From an uncultured Arthrobacter sp. (GTDB lineage: Bacteria > Actinomycetota > Actinomycetes > Actinomycetales > Micrococcaceae), in NCBI RefSeq assembly GCF_947493765.1, contig NZ_CANLSZ010000001.1:62001-126000 (forward strand): 64,000 bases of DNA, written 5' to 3'. The notes beneath the pieces are model-generated. The model saw only the letters and a program-made list of their open reading frames with translations. It did not search any database and was not told the origin of the DNA. Of this stretch, positions 54,389 through 63,851 are shown one piece after another. Every line of letters begins with the position of its first letter. The first letter of the stretch is position 1. A program made the translations under genes and the position numbers.

Positions 54389-55159
54389 TCAGCGAGCCAC
54401 GGCCACGGCCACGGGCTCGCCGTCGACGAAGTCCACCACGTACGCCTGATCCATGATCGTCACGGTGCACTGCATCGCTCCGGTCACCCGGCAGTCGTCC
54501 GGAACCAGCGCTTCCACCGGTTCTCCGAGGATCGGCTGCGACAGCTCCGGCGGCATCCCCGGAGGCGTCGGCTCGTGGAACGGACGCGACCCCAGCGCTT
54601 CCACCGGATCCCCGAGGATCGGCCGCGACAACTCCGGCGGCATCCCCGGAGGCGTCGGCTCGTGGAACGGACGCGACCCCAGCGCTTCCTCCGGATCCCC
54701 GAGGATCGGCCGCGACAACTCCGGCGGCATCCCCGGAGGCGTCGGCTCGTGGAACGGACGCGACACCGGCGGCAGGCAGGTGTAGGGGTCGGCAGGATCG
54801 GTCCACCAGGTTCCCGCGGCATCGACCGCGCAGGAGGGGTAGGCAGGCGTGGGCAACAACTCGACGGGCAGGTCACCACCCATGCCGCTCCCGGCGGGAA
54901 CCGGGCTTCCGGGTAACCCCCCTGCCCCCTCCGAGGGCTGCGCAGTGATCGGCTCGCTCCCTGCGACTCCCGTGCCGCCCGGGGAGTCTCCTCCGGTACC
55001 GCCCGGGGAGTTCCCTCCCGGCGGGAGCTGTGCCGGCGCGACACCCGCGGTCGCCGGTGCGTCGGCGAGCTCCTGACCTCCGGCGTCGACCATCAGGGGA
55101 ACGAGGAGAACGGTGGCCGTTCCGACACCCACGAGCAGAGACCTTGTTGTATTACGCAT
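54389..55159 (-). CDS. Exported Pro-rich protein with three 29-residue repeats
   Basis: A 256-residue protein I do not recognise. It starts RNTTRSLLVGVGTATVLLVPL, a likely signal sequence or anchor. A Gly/Pro/Ser linker follows, then a segment with two Cys around TWWTDPADPYTCLPP, then three 29-residue repeats beginning SRPFHEPTPPGMPPELS. The last ~40 residues contain two more Cys (DDCRVTGAMQCTVT) and a strand-rich tail. It is probably on the surface or in the wall. ATG 55159 has GGGGTGG upstream. Confidence 0.75.
   Translation of the reverse strand: MRNTTRSLLVGVGTATVLLVPLMVDAGGQELADAPATAGVAPAQLPPGGNSPGGTGGDSPGGTGVAGSEPITAQPSEGAGGLPGSPVPAGSGMGGDLPVELLPTPAYPSCAVDAAGTWWTDPADPYTCLPPVSRPFHEPTPPGMPPELSRPILGDPEEALGSRPFHEPTPPGMPPELSRPILGDPVEALGSRPFHEPTPPGMPPELSQPILGEPVEALVPDDCRVTGAMQCTVTIMDQAYVVDFVDGEPVAVAVAR
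54503..54763 (-). repeat. Three 87-bp in-frame tandem repeats
   Basis: Units 54763-54677, 54676-54590 and 54589-54503 (minus strand) each encode a 29-residue unit. The first two differ at one residue (PEEALG versus PVEALG); the third has SQPILGEP in place of SRPILGDP. The DNA is nearly identical. Confidence 0.93.
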
Positions 55160-55250
55160 TTTCCACCCCAGTTGAGAGACCCAGGGCATGACTGTAAGCC
55201 TCGCGCGATCGGCTGCGACACGGTATCCGTTACCCGAAACCGGAGGTGGA

Positions 55251-56231
55251 CTACTCGCGTTCTTTCTGTAGTGCTACCTGCCCGGCCGACACATCAGGCA
55301 GTCGCTCCGCCAGATAGGTCAGGGCCTCGGACACTCCGACCTCGATCTTCAGCGTCGCGAACTCGTCGCCGCGCGTCCATCCGCGGTTGATGATCACCAC
55401 CGGTTTGCCCTGCTTGACGGCGCTGCGGACGAAGCGTAGTCCGCTCATCACCGTCAGGGAGGACCCTGCGACCAGGAGCGCCCCGGCCGCGTCGACGAGC
55501 CCGTACGCCGCCGCCACCCTGTCCTTCGGGACGTTCTCGCCGAAGTAGACGAAGTCCGGCTTGAGCATGCCCCCGCACACCGGACACGGAGCCATGGTGA
55601 AATCGCCCGTGTCGTCGACGTCCGCATCGGCATCCGGTGCGACATCACCGGCGTCGGACTCCCGCTCGAGATAGCCGGGGTTGAGTTCCTCGAGGATCTC
55701 CGCCACCCGGCTCCTGGGGAAGACCGAGGCGCACTGGAGGCAGATCACGCGATCGAAGGTGCCGTGCAGATCGATGACGTTGGAGCTGCCGGCCGAGGAA
55801 TGCAGTTTGTCGACGTTCTGCGTGATCAGCCCGGTGAGCAGACCACGCTCCTCCATGCGGGCCACCGCCGCGTGGCCGGCATTGGGATCGGCTCGGCGCA
55901 GGTGCCGCCAGCCCACATGATTGCGCGCCCAGTAGCGGCGCCTCAGGGACTCGTCCCCGACGAACTGCTGATAGGTCATGGGGCTCCGCTTCACGGACTG
56001 CGGCCCGCGGTAGTCGGGGATCCCGGAGTCCGTGCTCAAGCCCGCGCCGGTGAGGACCGCCAGCGGTAGTCCTGCGAGCACCGCGACGGCGTCGTCCAAC
56101 CGTGCCCGCTCCTGCGGTGCGAGGGGGGCCAGCGTCGAGGCGGGGGATTCACTGACGAATCCCGTCAGGCCGAGGCGTGGATGGGACTCGGGCCCCGGTA
56201 GCGGGTCGTCCCCGTCACCCGGAGTGGTCAC
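55251..56231 (-). CDS. Sir2 family NAD-dependent protein deacetylase
   Basis: A 326-residue sirtuin. NAD-binding motifs are GAGLSTDSGIPDYRG and TQNVDKLH, with the catalytic His in NVIDLHGTFD. The zinc site uses CLQC and CPVC, separated by an Asp/Glu-rich insertion of about 50 residues that is longer than usual. The N-terminal ~40 residues are an extension. It overlaps the peroxiredoxin gene upstream by 4 nt, forming an operon. Confidence 0.94.
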   Translation of the reverse strand: MTTPGDGDDPLPGPESHPRLGLTGFVSESPASTLAPLAPQERARLDDAVAVLAGLPLAVLTGAGLSTDSGIPDYRGPQSVKRSPMTYQQFVGDESLRRRYWARNHVGWRHLRRADPNAGHAAVARMEERGLLTGLITQNVDKLHSSAGSSNVIDLHGTFDRVICLQCASVFPRSRVAEILEELNPGYLERESDAGDVAPDADADVDDTGDFTMAPCPVCGGMLKPDFVYFGENVPKDRVAAAYGLVDAAGALLVAGSSLTVMSGLRFVRSAVKQGKPVVIINRGWTRGDEFATLKIEVGVSEALTYLAERLPDVSAGQVALQKERE

Positions 56232-56692
56232 AGGGCGTCTTCGACCGAACTCAGGGCCTGCGAGTACTCCGCGATCGGTCGGCCCTGCCCGTGGGGGGAG
56301 GTGATGACGGAGCGCACCGAGCCGCGTCCGTCGAGGACGTAACTGATTCTCTCGGCGTATCCGTGCGTCTCGTCGAAGGCGTCGAAGGCACGGGTCACCG
56401 ACCCGTGCGGCCAGAAGTCGGCCAGCAGGTCGAACGAGATGTCGTTCGTCTCCGCGAAGGCCCGCAGGGTGTACTTGTGATCGACGGCGATCGCCACCAG
56501 GGTCACGCCCGCCGCGTCGAACAGGCCCAGATTGTCCCGGAGCTCGCCGAGTTCGTCCGTGCAGACGCGCGAGAAGGCGAAGGGGAAGAAGACCACCACG
56601 GAGCCGCCGCTCAGCGACGTACTGTCCACGGTCTCGCCGAACTGGTTGGCGAGGGAGAAGTCAGGGGAAGCCGCGCCGATGTCGAGGGCCAC
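56228..56692 (-). CDS. One-cysteine peroxiredoxin (AhpE-like)
   Basis: A 154-residue peroxiredoxin. The active site is PFAFSRVC (P37, S41, Cys44), equal to P-x3-(T/S)-x2-C. It is the only cysteine in the protein, so a 1-Cys mechanism applies, as in M. tuberculosis AhpE, whose gene also lies near DUF3052 and aceE (from memory). The reductant in actinobacteria is often mycothiol/mycoredoxin. Coupled to the sirtuin gene; 3 bp separate it from the DUF3052 gene. Confidence 0.93.
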   Translation of the reverse strand: MALDIGAASPDFSLANQFGETVDSTSLSGGSVVVFFPFAFSRVCTDELGELRDNLGLFDAAGVTLVAIAVDHKYTLRAFAETNDISFDLLADFWPHGSVTRAFDAFDETHGYAERISYVLDGRGSVRSVITSPHGQGRPIAEYSQALSSVEDAL

Positions 56693-56695
56693 GGA

Positions 56696-57112
56696 CTACT
56701 GCTTCCGGCTGACGAGCCGGGTCGCTGCCCATTCGCTGGACACGCCGGCGGAGGAGGTGGAGTGCAGTCCCGCCGTGGGAGCTGATTCCTGGATGTCCGC
56801 CGGGGCCACGTAGCCCGGACGACCGGACTTGGGCGTCAGGAGCCAGATCACGCCGCCTGCATCGAGCGAGATGAGGGAATCGACGAGCGCGTCCACGAGA
56901 TCGCCGTCGCCGCTGCGCCACCACAGGATCACCCCGTCGACGACCTCCTGGTCGTCCTCCGTGAGCAGTTCACCCCCGAGACCGCCCTCCAACTGGTCAC
57001 GGAGGTCGAAGTCGACGTCGTCGTCGTAGCCGAGCTCCTGGACGAGGTCTCCGTCCTTGAAACCCAACTTGCCTGCCACGTCGACCGCAGTGGCGGCTTC
57101 AGCCTCGCTCAC
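56696..57112 (-). CDS. DUF3052 family protein
   Basis: A 138-residue acidic protein of the actinobacterial DUF3052 family. The core reads LGFKDGDLVQELGYDDDVDFDLRD, then VILWWRSGDGDLVDALVD and GVIWLLTPKSGRPGYVAP, followed by a Ser/Thr-rich tail. No cysteines or membrane segments. GTG 57112 has a strong AGGAGG. First gene of the DUF3052-peroxiredoxin-sirtuin operon, divergent from aceE. Function unknown. Confidence 0.93.
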   Translation of the reverse strand: MSEAEAATAVDVAGKLGFKDGDLVQELGYDDDVDFDLRDQLEGGLGGELLTEDDQEVVDGVILWWRSGDGDLVDALVDSLISLDAGGVIWLLTPKSGRPGYVAPADIQESAPTAGLHSTSSAGVSSEWAATRLVSRKQ

Positions 57113-57469
57113 TTAGCTCCTCCTGAAAAGACGGGCCGTCACGTGACGCGCCCTCGGGTCCATGCTCGTTGCTACCAGCCGATCGCTTCATACGCTACGC
57201 ATCTATACGCCGGGCATCAAGCCAGTACTGGGTTTTCACCCCGCGGTCGTGGGTGGCGCGCGGCGGGCGTCACCGGGCACGCCCTCGGCGTAATCCACCC
57301 CGGAGCCCTTCGTCGCTACGCACCGCACCGGCGGCGGCGATAGAGTGAGGAACTATATGGCCGCGGCGCTGTCGCCAGGCGGCCGGCATGCATTCCTGCA
57401 CCCGCCGACGAGGTGGGTCCAGGTACAAAGCGACATGGACGCAGGTCCGTGGAAGTGGAGAGATAGCGC
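57113..57469. other. 357-bp divergent region between the DUF3052 gene and aceE
   Basis: It contains the DUF3052 promoter, a perfect 10-bp palindrome CCAGTACTGG at 57222-57231 just upstream of that -35, and AT-richer stretches with -10-like TAGAGT (57341-57346) and TATATG (57354-57359) for aceE. The aceE leader would be over 100 nt. No protein-coding sequence is convincing. Confidence 0.5.
57192..57220 (-). promoter_or_regulatory. Promoter of the DUF3052-peroxiredoxin-sirtuin operon
   Basis: TTGATG (57220-57215), a 17-bp spacer and TAGCGT (57197-57192). Confidence 0.5.
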
Positions 57470-60223
57470 GTGGCTGCAGAACAAGGTACGGCGGACATCC
57501 TGAGCGGTCTGACGGTGGGTAAGTCGGACGGGGATCCGGAGGAGACCGCGGAGTGGATTGAGTCCCTGGATCAGTTGATCCGTTCCCAGGGGACCGAGCG
57601 TGCGCAGTACATCATGCGGTCGCTGCTCCAGCGTGCCGGTGCGCAGTCGGTGGGTGTGCCGATGGTCACGACCACGGATTATGTGAACACGATCCCGCCG
57701 GATCAGGAGCCGGAGTTCCCGGGGGACGAGGAGATCGAGCGGAAGTATCGTGCGTGGTTGCGGTGGAACGCGGCGGTGATGGTGCACCGCGCGCAGCGGC
57801 CGGAGATCGGGGTGGGCGGGCACATCTCGACGTATGCGGGCGCGGCGACGCTGTACGAGGTGGGTTTCAACCACTTCTTCAAGGGCCGGAACCACCCCGA
57901 TGGTGGCGATCAGGTGTTCTTCCAGGGTCACGCGTCCCCGGGCATGTATGCCAGGGCGTATCTCGAGGGTCGGCTGTCGGAGGAGGATCTGGACGGCTTC
58001 CGCCAGGAGAAGTCCAAGGAGGGCCACGCCCTGTCCTCCTACCCGCACCCGCGGCTGATGCCGGAGTTCTGGGAGTTCCCGACCGTGTCCATGGGAATCG
58101 GGCCGATGAACGCGATTTACCAGGCGCAGTCCAACCGGTATCTGCACAACCGCGGGGTGAAGGACACATCGGGGCAGCAGGTATGGGCATTCCTCGGTGA
58201 CGGCGAGATGGACGAGCCGGAGTCGCGTGGTCTGCTGCAGTTGGCGGCGAACGAGAACCTGGACAACCTGAACTTCGTGATCAACTGCAACCTGCAGCGT
58301 CTGGACGGTCCGGTACGCGGTAACGGGAAGATCATGCAGGAACTCGAGGCCTTCTTCCGCGGCGCCGGCTGGAACGTCATCAAGGTCGTATGGGGCCGGG
58401 AGTGGGACGGCCTGCTGGCCAAGGACGACGACGGCGCGCTGGTGGACATCATGAACCAGACCCCGGACGGGGACTACCAGACGTACAAGGCCGAGTCCGG
58501 TGGATTCGTCCGGGATCATTTCTTCGGCAAGTCCCCGCAGACCAAGGCCATGGTCGAGGATCTGTCCGACGCGGAGATCTGGAACCTCAAGCGCGGCGGG
58601 CACGACTACCGCAAGGTCTACGCCGCGTACAAGGCGGCCACCGAGTTCAAGGGCAAGCCGACGGTGATCCTGGCCAAGACGGTCAAGGGCTACGGTCTGG
58701 GTTCGCACTTCGAGGGCCGCAACGCGACCCACCAGATGAAGAAGCTCACCAACGCCGATCTGAAGGCATTCCGCGATCATCTGCGGATCCCGGTCACCGA
58801 CGAGCAGATCGACGACGACCTCTACAACGCCCCGTACTACCGCCCGGACGCCGACTCCCCGGAGATCGCGTACCTGCTCGAGCGGCGCCGGGAACTCGGC
58901 GGTTTCGTGCCCGAGCGGCGCACCGAGCACTCCGACGTCGTCCTGCCCGGGGACAAGGCCTACGAGGGCGCCAAGCGCGGCTCGGGCAAGCAGATGGCCG
59001 CCACGACCATGGCATTCGTGCGGGTCCTCAAGGACATGATGCGCGACAAGGAGTTCGGTGAGCGGATCGTGCCGATCATCCCGGACGAGGCACGGACCTT
59101 CGGCATGGACTCGTTCTTCCCGACCGCGAAGATCTACAACCCCAAGGGCCAGAACTACCTGTCCGTGGACCGGGACCTGATCCTCGCCTACAAGGAATCG
59201 ATCGAGGGCCAGATCCTGCACGCGGGCATCAACGAGGCCGGATCCCTCGCGGCGTTCACCGCCGCCGGGTCGGCCTATGCCACCCACGGTGAGCCGTTGA
59301 TCCCCATCTACGTCTTCTACTCGATGTTCGGTTTCCAGCGCACCGGGGACGGCATCTGGGCGGCCGCGGACCAGATGACGCGCGGCTTCATCATCGGAGC
59401 CACGGCCGGGCGGACCACCCTCACCGGCGAAGGGCTGCAGCACGCCGACGGCCACTCGCCCCTGCTGGCCTCCACGAATCCCGCCGTGGTGTCCTACGAC
59501 CCCGCGTTCGGGTACGAGATCGGGCGCATCATGCAGGACGGGCTGAACCGGATGTACGGGGACATCGGCGACAAGCCCGAGTCCTTCCGCAACGTCATGT
59601 ACTACCTCACCGTGTACAACGAGCCCATCCTGCAGCCGGCCGAGCCCGAGGACCTCGACGTCGAGGGCCTGCTCCGGGGCATCTACCGGCTCCGTGCCGC
59701 CACCACCGAGGGCCCGGCCACGCAGCTGCTCGCCTCCGGTGTGGCCGTGCCCTGGGCGCTCGAGGCCCAGGCGATCCTCGCCGAGGACTGGGGCGTGGCG
59801 GCCGACGTGTGGTCCGTGACGTCCTGGAACGAACTGCGCCGCGACGGCCTCGACGCCGAGGAGCACGCGTTCCTGCACCCCGACACCGAACCCCGCACCC
59901 CCTTCGTCACCGAGCAGCTCAAGGACGCCGCCGGACCGATCGTCGCGGTCAGCGACTTCATGAAGGCCGTGCCCGACCAGATCCGCCAGTTCCTGCCCAA
60001 CGAGTTCGCGACCCTCGGGGCCGACGGCTTCGGCTTCTCCGACACCCGCCAGGCCGCACGCCGGTACTTCAAGATCGACACCCACTCGATCGTGGTCCGG
60101 GCCCTGGAGATGCTCGTGCGCAGCGGCGACCTCGACGCGGGCATCCCGCAGCAGGCCATCGAGAAGTACAGTCTGCACGACATCAATGCCGGCACCACCG
60201 GCACCACCGGCGGAGACGCCTGA
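57470..60223 (+). CDS. aceE: Pyruvate dehydrogenase E1 component, homodimeric type
   Basis: A 917-residue thiamine-diphosphate enzyme decarboxylating pyruvate to feed the E2 acetyl-carrier. The ThDP motif begins [12 protein letters not shown] (the GDG...N motif). Conserved regions such as [20 protein letters not shown] and [19 protein letters not shown] match the E. coli-like homodimeric E1. It is much longer than alpha/beta-type E1 chains. GTG 57470 starts [16 protein letters not shown]. Upstream of the PucR-type regulator and fabD, an order also seen in mycobacteria (from memory). Confidence 0.97.
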   Translation: MAAEQGTADILSGLTVGKSDGDPEETAEWIESLDQLIRSQGTERAQYIMRSLLQRAGAQSVGVPMVTTTDYVNTIPPDQEPEFPGDEEIERKYRAWLRWNAAVMVHRAQRPEIGVGGHISTYAGAATLYEVGFNHFFKGRNHPDGGDQVFFQGHASPGMYARAYLEGRLSEEDLDGFRQEKSKEGHALSSYPHPRLMPEFWEFPTVSMGIGPMNAIYQAQSNRYLHNRGVKDTSGQQVWAFLGDGEMDEPESRGLLQLAANENLDNLNFVINCNLQRLDGPVRGNGKIMQELEAFFRGAGWNVIKVVWGREWDGLLAKDDDGALVDIMNQTPDGDYQTYKAESGGFVRDHFFGKSPQTKAMVEDLSDAEIWNLKRGGHDYRKVYAAYKAATEFKGKPTVILAKTVKGYGLGSHFEGRNATHQMKKLTNADLKAFRDHLRIPVTDEQIDDDLYNAPYYRPDADSPEIAYLLERRRELGGFVPERRTEHSDVVLPGDKAYEGAKRGSGKQMAATTMAFVRVLKDMMRDKEFGERIVPIIPDEARTFGMDSFFPTAKIYNPKGQNYLSVDRDLILAYKESIEGQILHAGINEAGSLAAFTAAGSAYATHGEPLIPIYVFYSMFGFQRTGDGIWAAADQMTRGFIIGATAGRTTLTGEGLQHADGHSPLLASTNPAVVSYDPAFGYEIGRIMQDGLNRMYGDIGDKPESFRNVMYYLTVYNEPILQPAEPEDLDVEGLLRGIYRLRAATTEGPATQLLASGVAVPWALEAQAILAEDWGVAADVWSVTSWNELRRDGLDAEEHAFLHPDTEPRTPFVTEQLKDAAGPIVAVSDFMKAVPDQIRQFLPNEFATLGADGFGFSDTRQAARRYFKIDTHSIVVRALEMLVRSGDLDAGIPQQAIEKYSLHDINAGTTGTTGGDA

Positions 60224-60240
60224 CCGCACGAACAGCCGAC

Positions 60241-60292
60241 ACGACGGCCTGCCCGGGCAATTGACCGCCCGGGTACGCCGTCGTCGCTTTTT
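60241..60292 (+). terminator. Intrinsic terminator after aceE
   Basis: An 18-bp stem with one C-C mismatch (60241-60258 against 60267-60284), followed by CGC and a TTTTT run. It separates aceE from the regulator and fab genes. Confidence 0.88.
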
Positions 60293-60331
60293 GTAGCCTT
60301 CACACAAATGGGACCTGTGGAGCGCACGCCG

Positions 60332-60343
60332 TATGCTCTGAAC
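60332..60343 (+). promoter_or_regulatory. Leaderless -10 element of the fasR-like gene
   Basis: TATGCT (60332-60337), then CTGAAC, then ATG 60344. This supports the shorter start rather than the upstream ATG 60308. Confidence 0.55.
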
Positions 60344-61672
60344 ATGCCGCAGTCCGCACACGGCCCCGGGAGCGCCCGCAGTGACCCCGGAGCGACGAAC
60401 GCAGGAAGTACTCCCCCGGACCCGGCGACCGTGGAGAAACTCCGCGCCACCATCGGCTCCCTGTCCACGGCGACCCTCCGACAGCTCGACGCCGATCTTC
60501 CGTGGTACCGCGGCCTGCGTCCCGACGAGCGCTCCGCCCTCGGCATGGTGGCCCAGAAGGGCATCGCGTCCTTCGTCAACTGGTACCAGAAGCCCGTCTC
60601 GCCCGCATGGGTCCTCAGCGACGTCTTCGGGACCGCCCCCACGGAACTGACCCGGTCCATCAGCCTGCAGAAGGCACTGCAGCTGATCCGCGTGGTGGTC
60701 CAGGTCGTCGAGGACCACGTCCCCTTCCTCGCCCCCGAGCCGGACCAGGGACCCCTGCGCGAAGCGGTCCTACGCTACTCACGGGAGGTCGCCTTCGCGG
60801 CCGCCGACGTCTACGCTCGGGCCGCCGAGACCCGGGGGTCGTGGGACACCCGGCTGGAGGCGCTCGTCGTGGACGCCATCCTGCGGGGCGAGAGCTCGGA
60901 CGCCCTGCGGTCCCGCATCGCCGCCGTCGGCTGGACGTCGCAGGCACCCATCACGGTGATGGTCGGCAGCGCACCGGAGGACCCGAACGCGAGCCTGCTG
61001 CACGAGCTGCGGCGCATCACGGGGCGCCTGGCCGAGGACGTGCTCGTGGGGATCCAGGGCGAGCGACTCATCCTGGTCCTCGGCGGTGTCCGCGATCCGG
61101 CGAAGGCCTACCCGCGCATCAGCGAACTGTTCGGCCCCGGGGCGGTGGTCCTCGGACCGGAGGCCTCCTCCCTGGTGACCGCCAGCAGTTCGGCGCAGGC
61201 GGCATTCGCCGGGCTCACCGCCGCAAGGGCCTGGCCGGACGCGCCGCGACCCGTCTCGTCCGAGGACCTGTGGCCGGAGCGGGTCGTCTCGGGCGACGCG
61301 ACGGCGCGCAACGCCCTGGTCCACAGCATCTACCGCCCGCTCCTCGCGGCCTCCAACGGCCTGGAGCAGACCCTGTCCTCGTACCTCGAACTGGGTCACT
61401 CCCTCGAAGCCACCTCGCGGTCGCTCTTCGTCCACGCGAACACCGTGCGCTACCGTCTGCGGCGCGTCTGCGATGTGACGGGCTGGGATCCCCTCCTCCC
61501 GCGCGAAGCCTACGTCCTGCACACCGCACTCGTGGTGGGGCGCCTCGCACAGGAAAGCGGACCGCCGGACGCCGGCCATCCCGGAGCGGGCGCGGCACCG
61601 GGACGCAGCCCGCGCCCGACGTCCGGAGCGAGGACGAGACCGGCGGCAGCCGGCCGCGCCCGCTCCTTGTAG
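60344..61672 (+). CDS. PucR family transcriptional regulator (FasR-like)
   Basis: A 442-residue regulator. The C-terminal PucR helix-turn-helix is clear in LGHSLEATSRSLFVHANTVRYRLRRV. The central part is a GGDEF-like/CdaR regulatory domain, and the first ~30 residues are disordered. In Streptomyces the related FasR lies directly before fabD and activates the fabD-fabH-acpP-fabF genes (from memory), and this gene holds the same position. ATG 60344 is placed 6 nt after a TATGCT hexamer; ATG 60308 has no ribosome site. The last 30 residues are basic and low complexity. Confidence 0.9.
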   Translation: MPQSAHGPGSARSDPGATNAGSTPPDPATVEKLRATIGSLSTATLRQLDADLPWYRGLRPDERSALGMVAQKGIASFVNWYQKPVSPAWVLSDVFGTAPTELTRSISLQKALQLIRVVVQVVEDHVPFLAPEPDQGPLREAVLRYSREVAFAAADVYARAAETRGSWDTRLEALVVDAILRGESSDALRSRIAAVGWTSQAPITVMVGSAPEDPNASLLHELRRITGRLAEDVLVGIQGERLILVLGGVRDPAKAYPRISELFGPGAVVLGPEASSLVTASSSAQAAFAGLTAARAWPDAPRPVSSEDLWPERVVSGDATARNALVHSIYRPLLAASNGLEQTLSSYLELGHSLEATSRSLFVHANTVRYRLRRVCDVTGWDPLLPREAYVLHTALVVGRLAQESGPPDAGHPGAGAAPGRSPRPTSGARTRPAAAGRARSL

Positions 61673-61683
61673 ACTTCCTACAA
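61667..61683. promoter_or_regulatory. Inverted repeat at the fasR-like stop codon
   Basis: TTGTAG-ACTTC-CTACAA forms a 6-bp palindrome with a 5-bp centre. It includes the TAG stop and lies about 37 bp before the predicted fabD -10, so it could be an operator for the fab promoter. Confidence 0.4.
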
Positions 61684-61686
61684 CGG

Positions 61687-61726
61687 GGCAGAACCAGCTT
61701 GGTTCTGCCGGACACCCGGTAATACT
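61687..61726 (+). promoter_or_regulatory. fabD promoter region with a 10-bp inverted repeat over the -35
   Basis: GGCAGAACCA (61687-61696) and TGGTTCTGCC (61700-61709) form a perfect inverted repeat around GCT. A -35-like TTGGTT (61699-61704) lies within the right arm, and TAATACT (61720-61726) is the -10 candidate. It could be an operator or a weak attenuator; no T-run follows. Confidence 0.5.
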
Positions 61727-61750
61727 CCCCCGGTTTGGAAAGCTGGAACA

Positions 61751-62716
61751 GTGCTTGCAATCGCCTGCCCCGGACAGGGCTCCCAGACCCCGGGCTTCCT
61801 GAGCCCCTGGCTCGATCTACCCGGGGTCCGTGACCAGCTCGAACACCTCAGCGACCGGGCAGGCCTGGACCTCGTCCGCCACGGCACCGTCTCCGACGAG
61901 GAGACGATCAAGGACACGGCTGTCGCCCAACCGCTCATCGTCGCGGCGGGTCTCGTCACTGCCCGCCTGCTCCTTGCGGACCACGTCCTCACCGCGTCGA
62001 CGGTGCTCGCGGGGCACTCCGTGGGAGAGCTGACGGCCTCCGCCGTCGCCGGTGCGCTGACCGAGGAGGACGCGATCGCCTTCGTCCGCGTCCGCGCCAA
62101 TGCCATGGCCGAGGCGGCCGCGGCGACGCCCACCGGGATGAGCGCAGTGCTCGGCGGCGATCCCGACGAGGTCACGGACCGGCTGTCGCACCTCGGACTC
62201 ACGGTCGCGAACGCCAACGGCGGTGGACAGGTCGTCGCGGCAGGGACGCTCGAGCAGCTGTCCGCACTCGGGGAGGACCCGCCGGCCAGAGCCCGCGTCG
62301 TCCCGTTGAAGGTCGCCGGGGCATTCCACACCCACCACATGTCACCCGCGGTCACGGCCCTCGAGGATCTGCGGGGGTCACTCACCCCGACCGACCCCGT
62401 GGCGACCCTCATCTCCAACTACGACGGCAAGCCCGTGATCAGGGGCGACGGCAACCTGGACAGCCTCATCGCACAGGTGTCCCGACCGGTCCGCTGGGAC
62501 CTGTGCATGGAGTCGATGCAGCACATGGGCATCACCGGTCTGATCGAACTCTCACCGGCAGGGACCCTGACCGGCCTGGCGAAGCGCGGAATGCGCGGAA
62601 CGGCAGCCCTGGCCGTAAAATCTCCCGAGGACCTGGAAGCCGCCCACGCGTTCATCGAGGAGCACTCGCGAACCACGGATCCCGATCCGTCCATTACAGC
62701 CGAAGGATCCCAGTGA
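61751..62716 (+). CDS. fabD: Malonyl-CoA:ACP transacylase
   Basis: A 321-residue acyltransferase loading malonate onto acyl carrier protein. The nucleophile is Ser90 in AGHSVGELTAS, and the N-terminal ACPGQGSQ forms the oxyanion loop. The partner His lies in GAFHTHHMSPA. The start is GTG 61751. First gene of fabD-fabH-acpP, and coupled to fabH by a 4-nt overlap. Confidence 0.97.
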   Translation: MLAIACPGQGSQTPGFLSPWLDLPGVRDQLEHLSDRAGLDLVRHGTVSDEETIKDTAVAQPLIVAAGLVTARLLLADHVLTASTVLAGHSVGELTASAVAGALTEEDAIAFVRVRANAMAEAAAATPTGMSAVLGGDPDEVTDRLSHLGLTVANANGGGQVVAAGTLEQLSALGEDPPARARVVPLKVAGAFHTHHMSPAVTALEDLRGSLTPTDPVATLISNYDGKPVIRGDGNLDSLIAQVSRPVRWDLCMESMQHMGITGLIELSPAGTLTGLAKRGMRGTAALAVKSPEDLEAAHAFIEEHSRTTDPDPSITAEGSQ

Positions 62717-63774
62717 GCATCACCGCAATGAAGCAGGCACCCCTCCGCGCACACACGCGCATCCACGGAGTCGGCGCCTACCGTCCCGAGCTCATCGTGA
62801 CGAACGACGACGTCTGCCAGTGGATCGACTCCTCCGACGAATGGATCCGGCAGCGGACGGGGATCGTGACACGGCACCGGGCGCCGCGTGAGGTGAGTGT
62901 CATCGACATGGCCGAGGCCGCTGCGCGGGACGCCCTCGCGGCGGCAGGTATCGAAGCGTCCCAGCTGGGTGCGGTCCTCGTCTCGACCGTGACCCACCCC
63001 TACGCCACACCCTCGGCCGCGGCGCAGCTGACGGACCGTCTCGGCGCGTCCCCGGCGCCCGCCTACGACATCTCGGCCGCGTGCGCCGGCTACTGCTACG
63101 GGATCGCGCAGGGAGACGCCCTCGTCCACGCCGGTACCGCGGAGTACGTCCTCGTGGTCGGCGTCGAGAAGCTCTCCGACTTCATCGACAACACTGACCG
63201 CACCATCTCGTTCCTCCTCGGCGACGGTGCGGGCGCCGTCGTGATCGGTCCCGCGGACTCCGCCGGGATCGGCCCCACCGTGTGGGGCTCGGACGGCAGC
63301 AAGCACGAGGCGATCCGCATGGACCGCTCCCTGCTGGACGTGCGGGACTACGCTCTGGGCGCGGTCGCCTCCGACGCCGAGCGCGACGAGGACGAGGGAA
63401 CGGAGCGCGAAGGGCTCTGGCCCACGATGCGCCAGGACGGCCCCGCCGTGTTCCGCTGGGCCGTCTGGGAGATGGCGAAGGTGGCGCAGCAGGCCCTCGA
63501 CGCTGCCGGCATCACGGCCGACGAGCTCTCCGTCTTCCTCCCGCATCAGGCCAACATCCGTATCATCGATGAGATGGTGAAGCAGCTGAAGCTCCCGGAG
63601 CACGTCCACGTGGCGCGCGACATCGTCGACGCCGGGAACACCTCCGCGGCCTCCATCCCGCTGGCCATGCACCGCACCCTCCAGGAGCAGCCTTCCCTCA
63701 GCGGCACCCTCGCCCTGCAGATCGGCTTCGGTGCCGGACTCGTCTTCGGGGCGCAGGTCGTCGTCCTGCCCTAG
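62713..63774 (+). CDS. fabH: Beta-ketoacyl-ACP synthase III
   Basis: A 353-residue condensing enzyme starting fatty acid synthesis from acyl-CoA and malonyl-ACP. The triad is Cys124 (DISAACAGYCYG), His in LPHQANIRI and Asn in DAGNTSAASIP. GTG 62713 overlaps the fabD stop (GTGA) and has AAGGA upstream; Met6 is a less likely start. In actinobacteria FabH often prefers branched primers, giving iso/anteiso fatty acids (family knowledge). Confidence 0.97.
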   Translation: MSITAMKQAPLRAHTRIHGVGAYRPELIVTNDDVCQWIDSSDEWIRQRTGIVTRHRAPREVSVIDMAEAAARDALAAAGIEASQLGAVLVSTVTHPYATPSAAAQLTDRLGASPAPAYDISAACAGYCYGIAQGDALVHAGTAEYVLVVGVEKLSDFIDNTDRTISFLLGDGAGAVVIGPADSAGIGPTVWGSDGSKHEAIRMDRSLLDVRDYALGAVASDAERDEDEGTEREGLWPTMRQDGPAVFRWAVWEMAKVAQQALDAAGITADELSVFLPHQANIRIIDEMVKQLKLPEHVHVARDIVDAGNTSAASIPLAMHRTLQEQPSLSGTLALQIGFGAGLVFGAQVVVLP

Positions 63775-63851
63775 ATCCCAAGCCCGGATCGCGTCCGCGC
63801 GATCTGACCATCCCCCGCCGGTCCGCCGGCAAGAACAGAAAAGGAGCCATC

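Noticed and set aside
54503-54763. The three 87-bp repeats as a CRISPR array.
   Set aside because: The units are contiguous without spacers, are in frame within a protein gene, and no cas genes are near.
57358-57500. A small open frame starting ATG at 57358 and overlapping the aceE start, as a possible leader peptide.
   Set aside because: It has no ribosome site, an ordinary composition for a GC-rich frame, and no attenuator hairpin follows it.
60308-60343. ATG 60308 as the start of the PucR-type regulator.
   Set aside because: It lacks a ribosome site and would place the TATGCT hexamer inside the gene; ATG 60344 fits the leaderless spacing.
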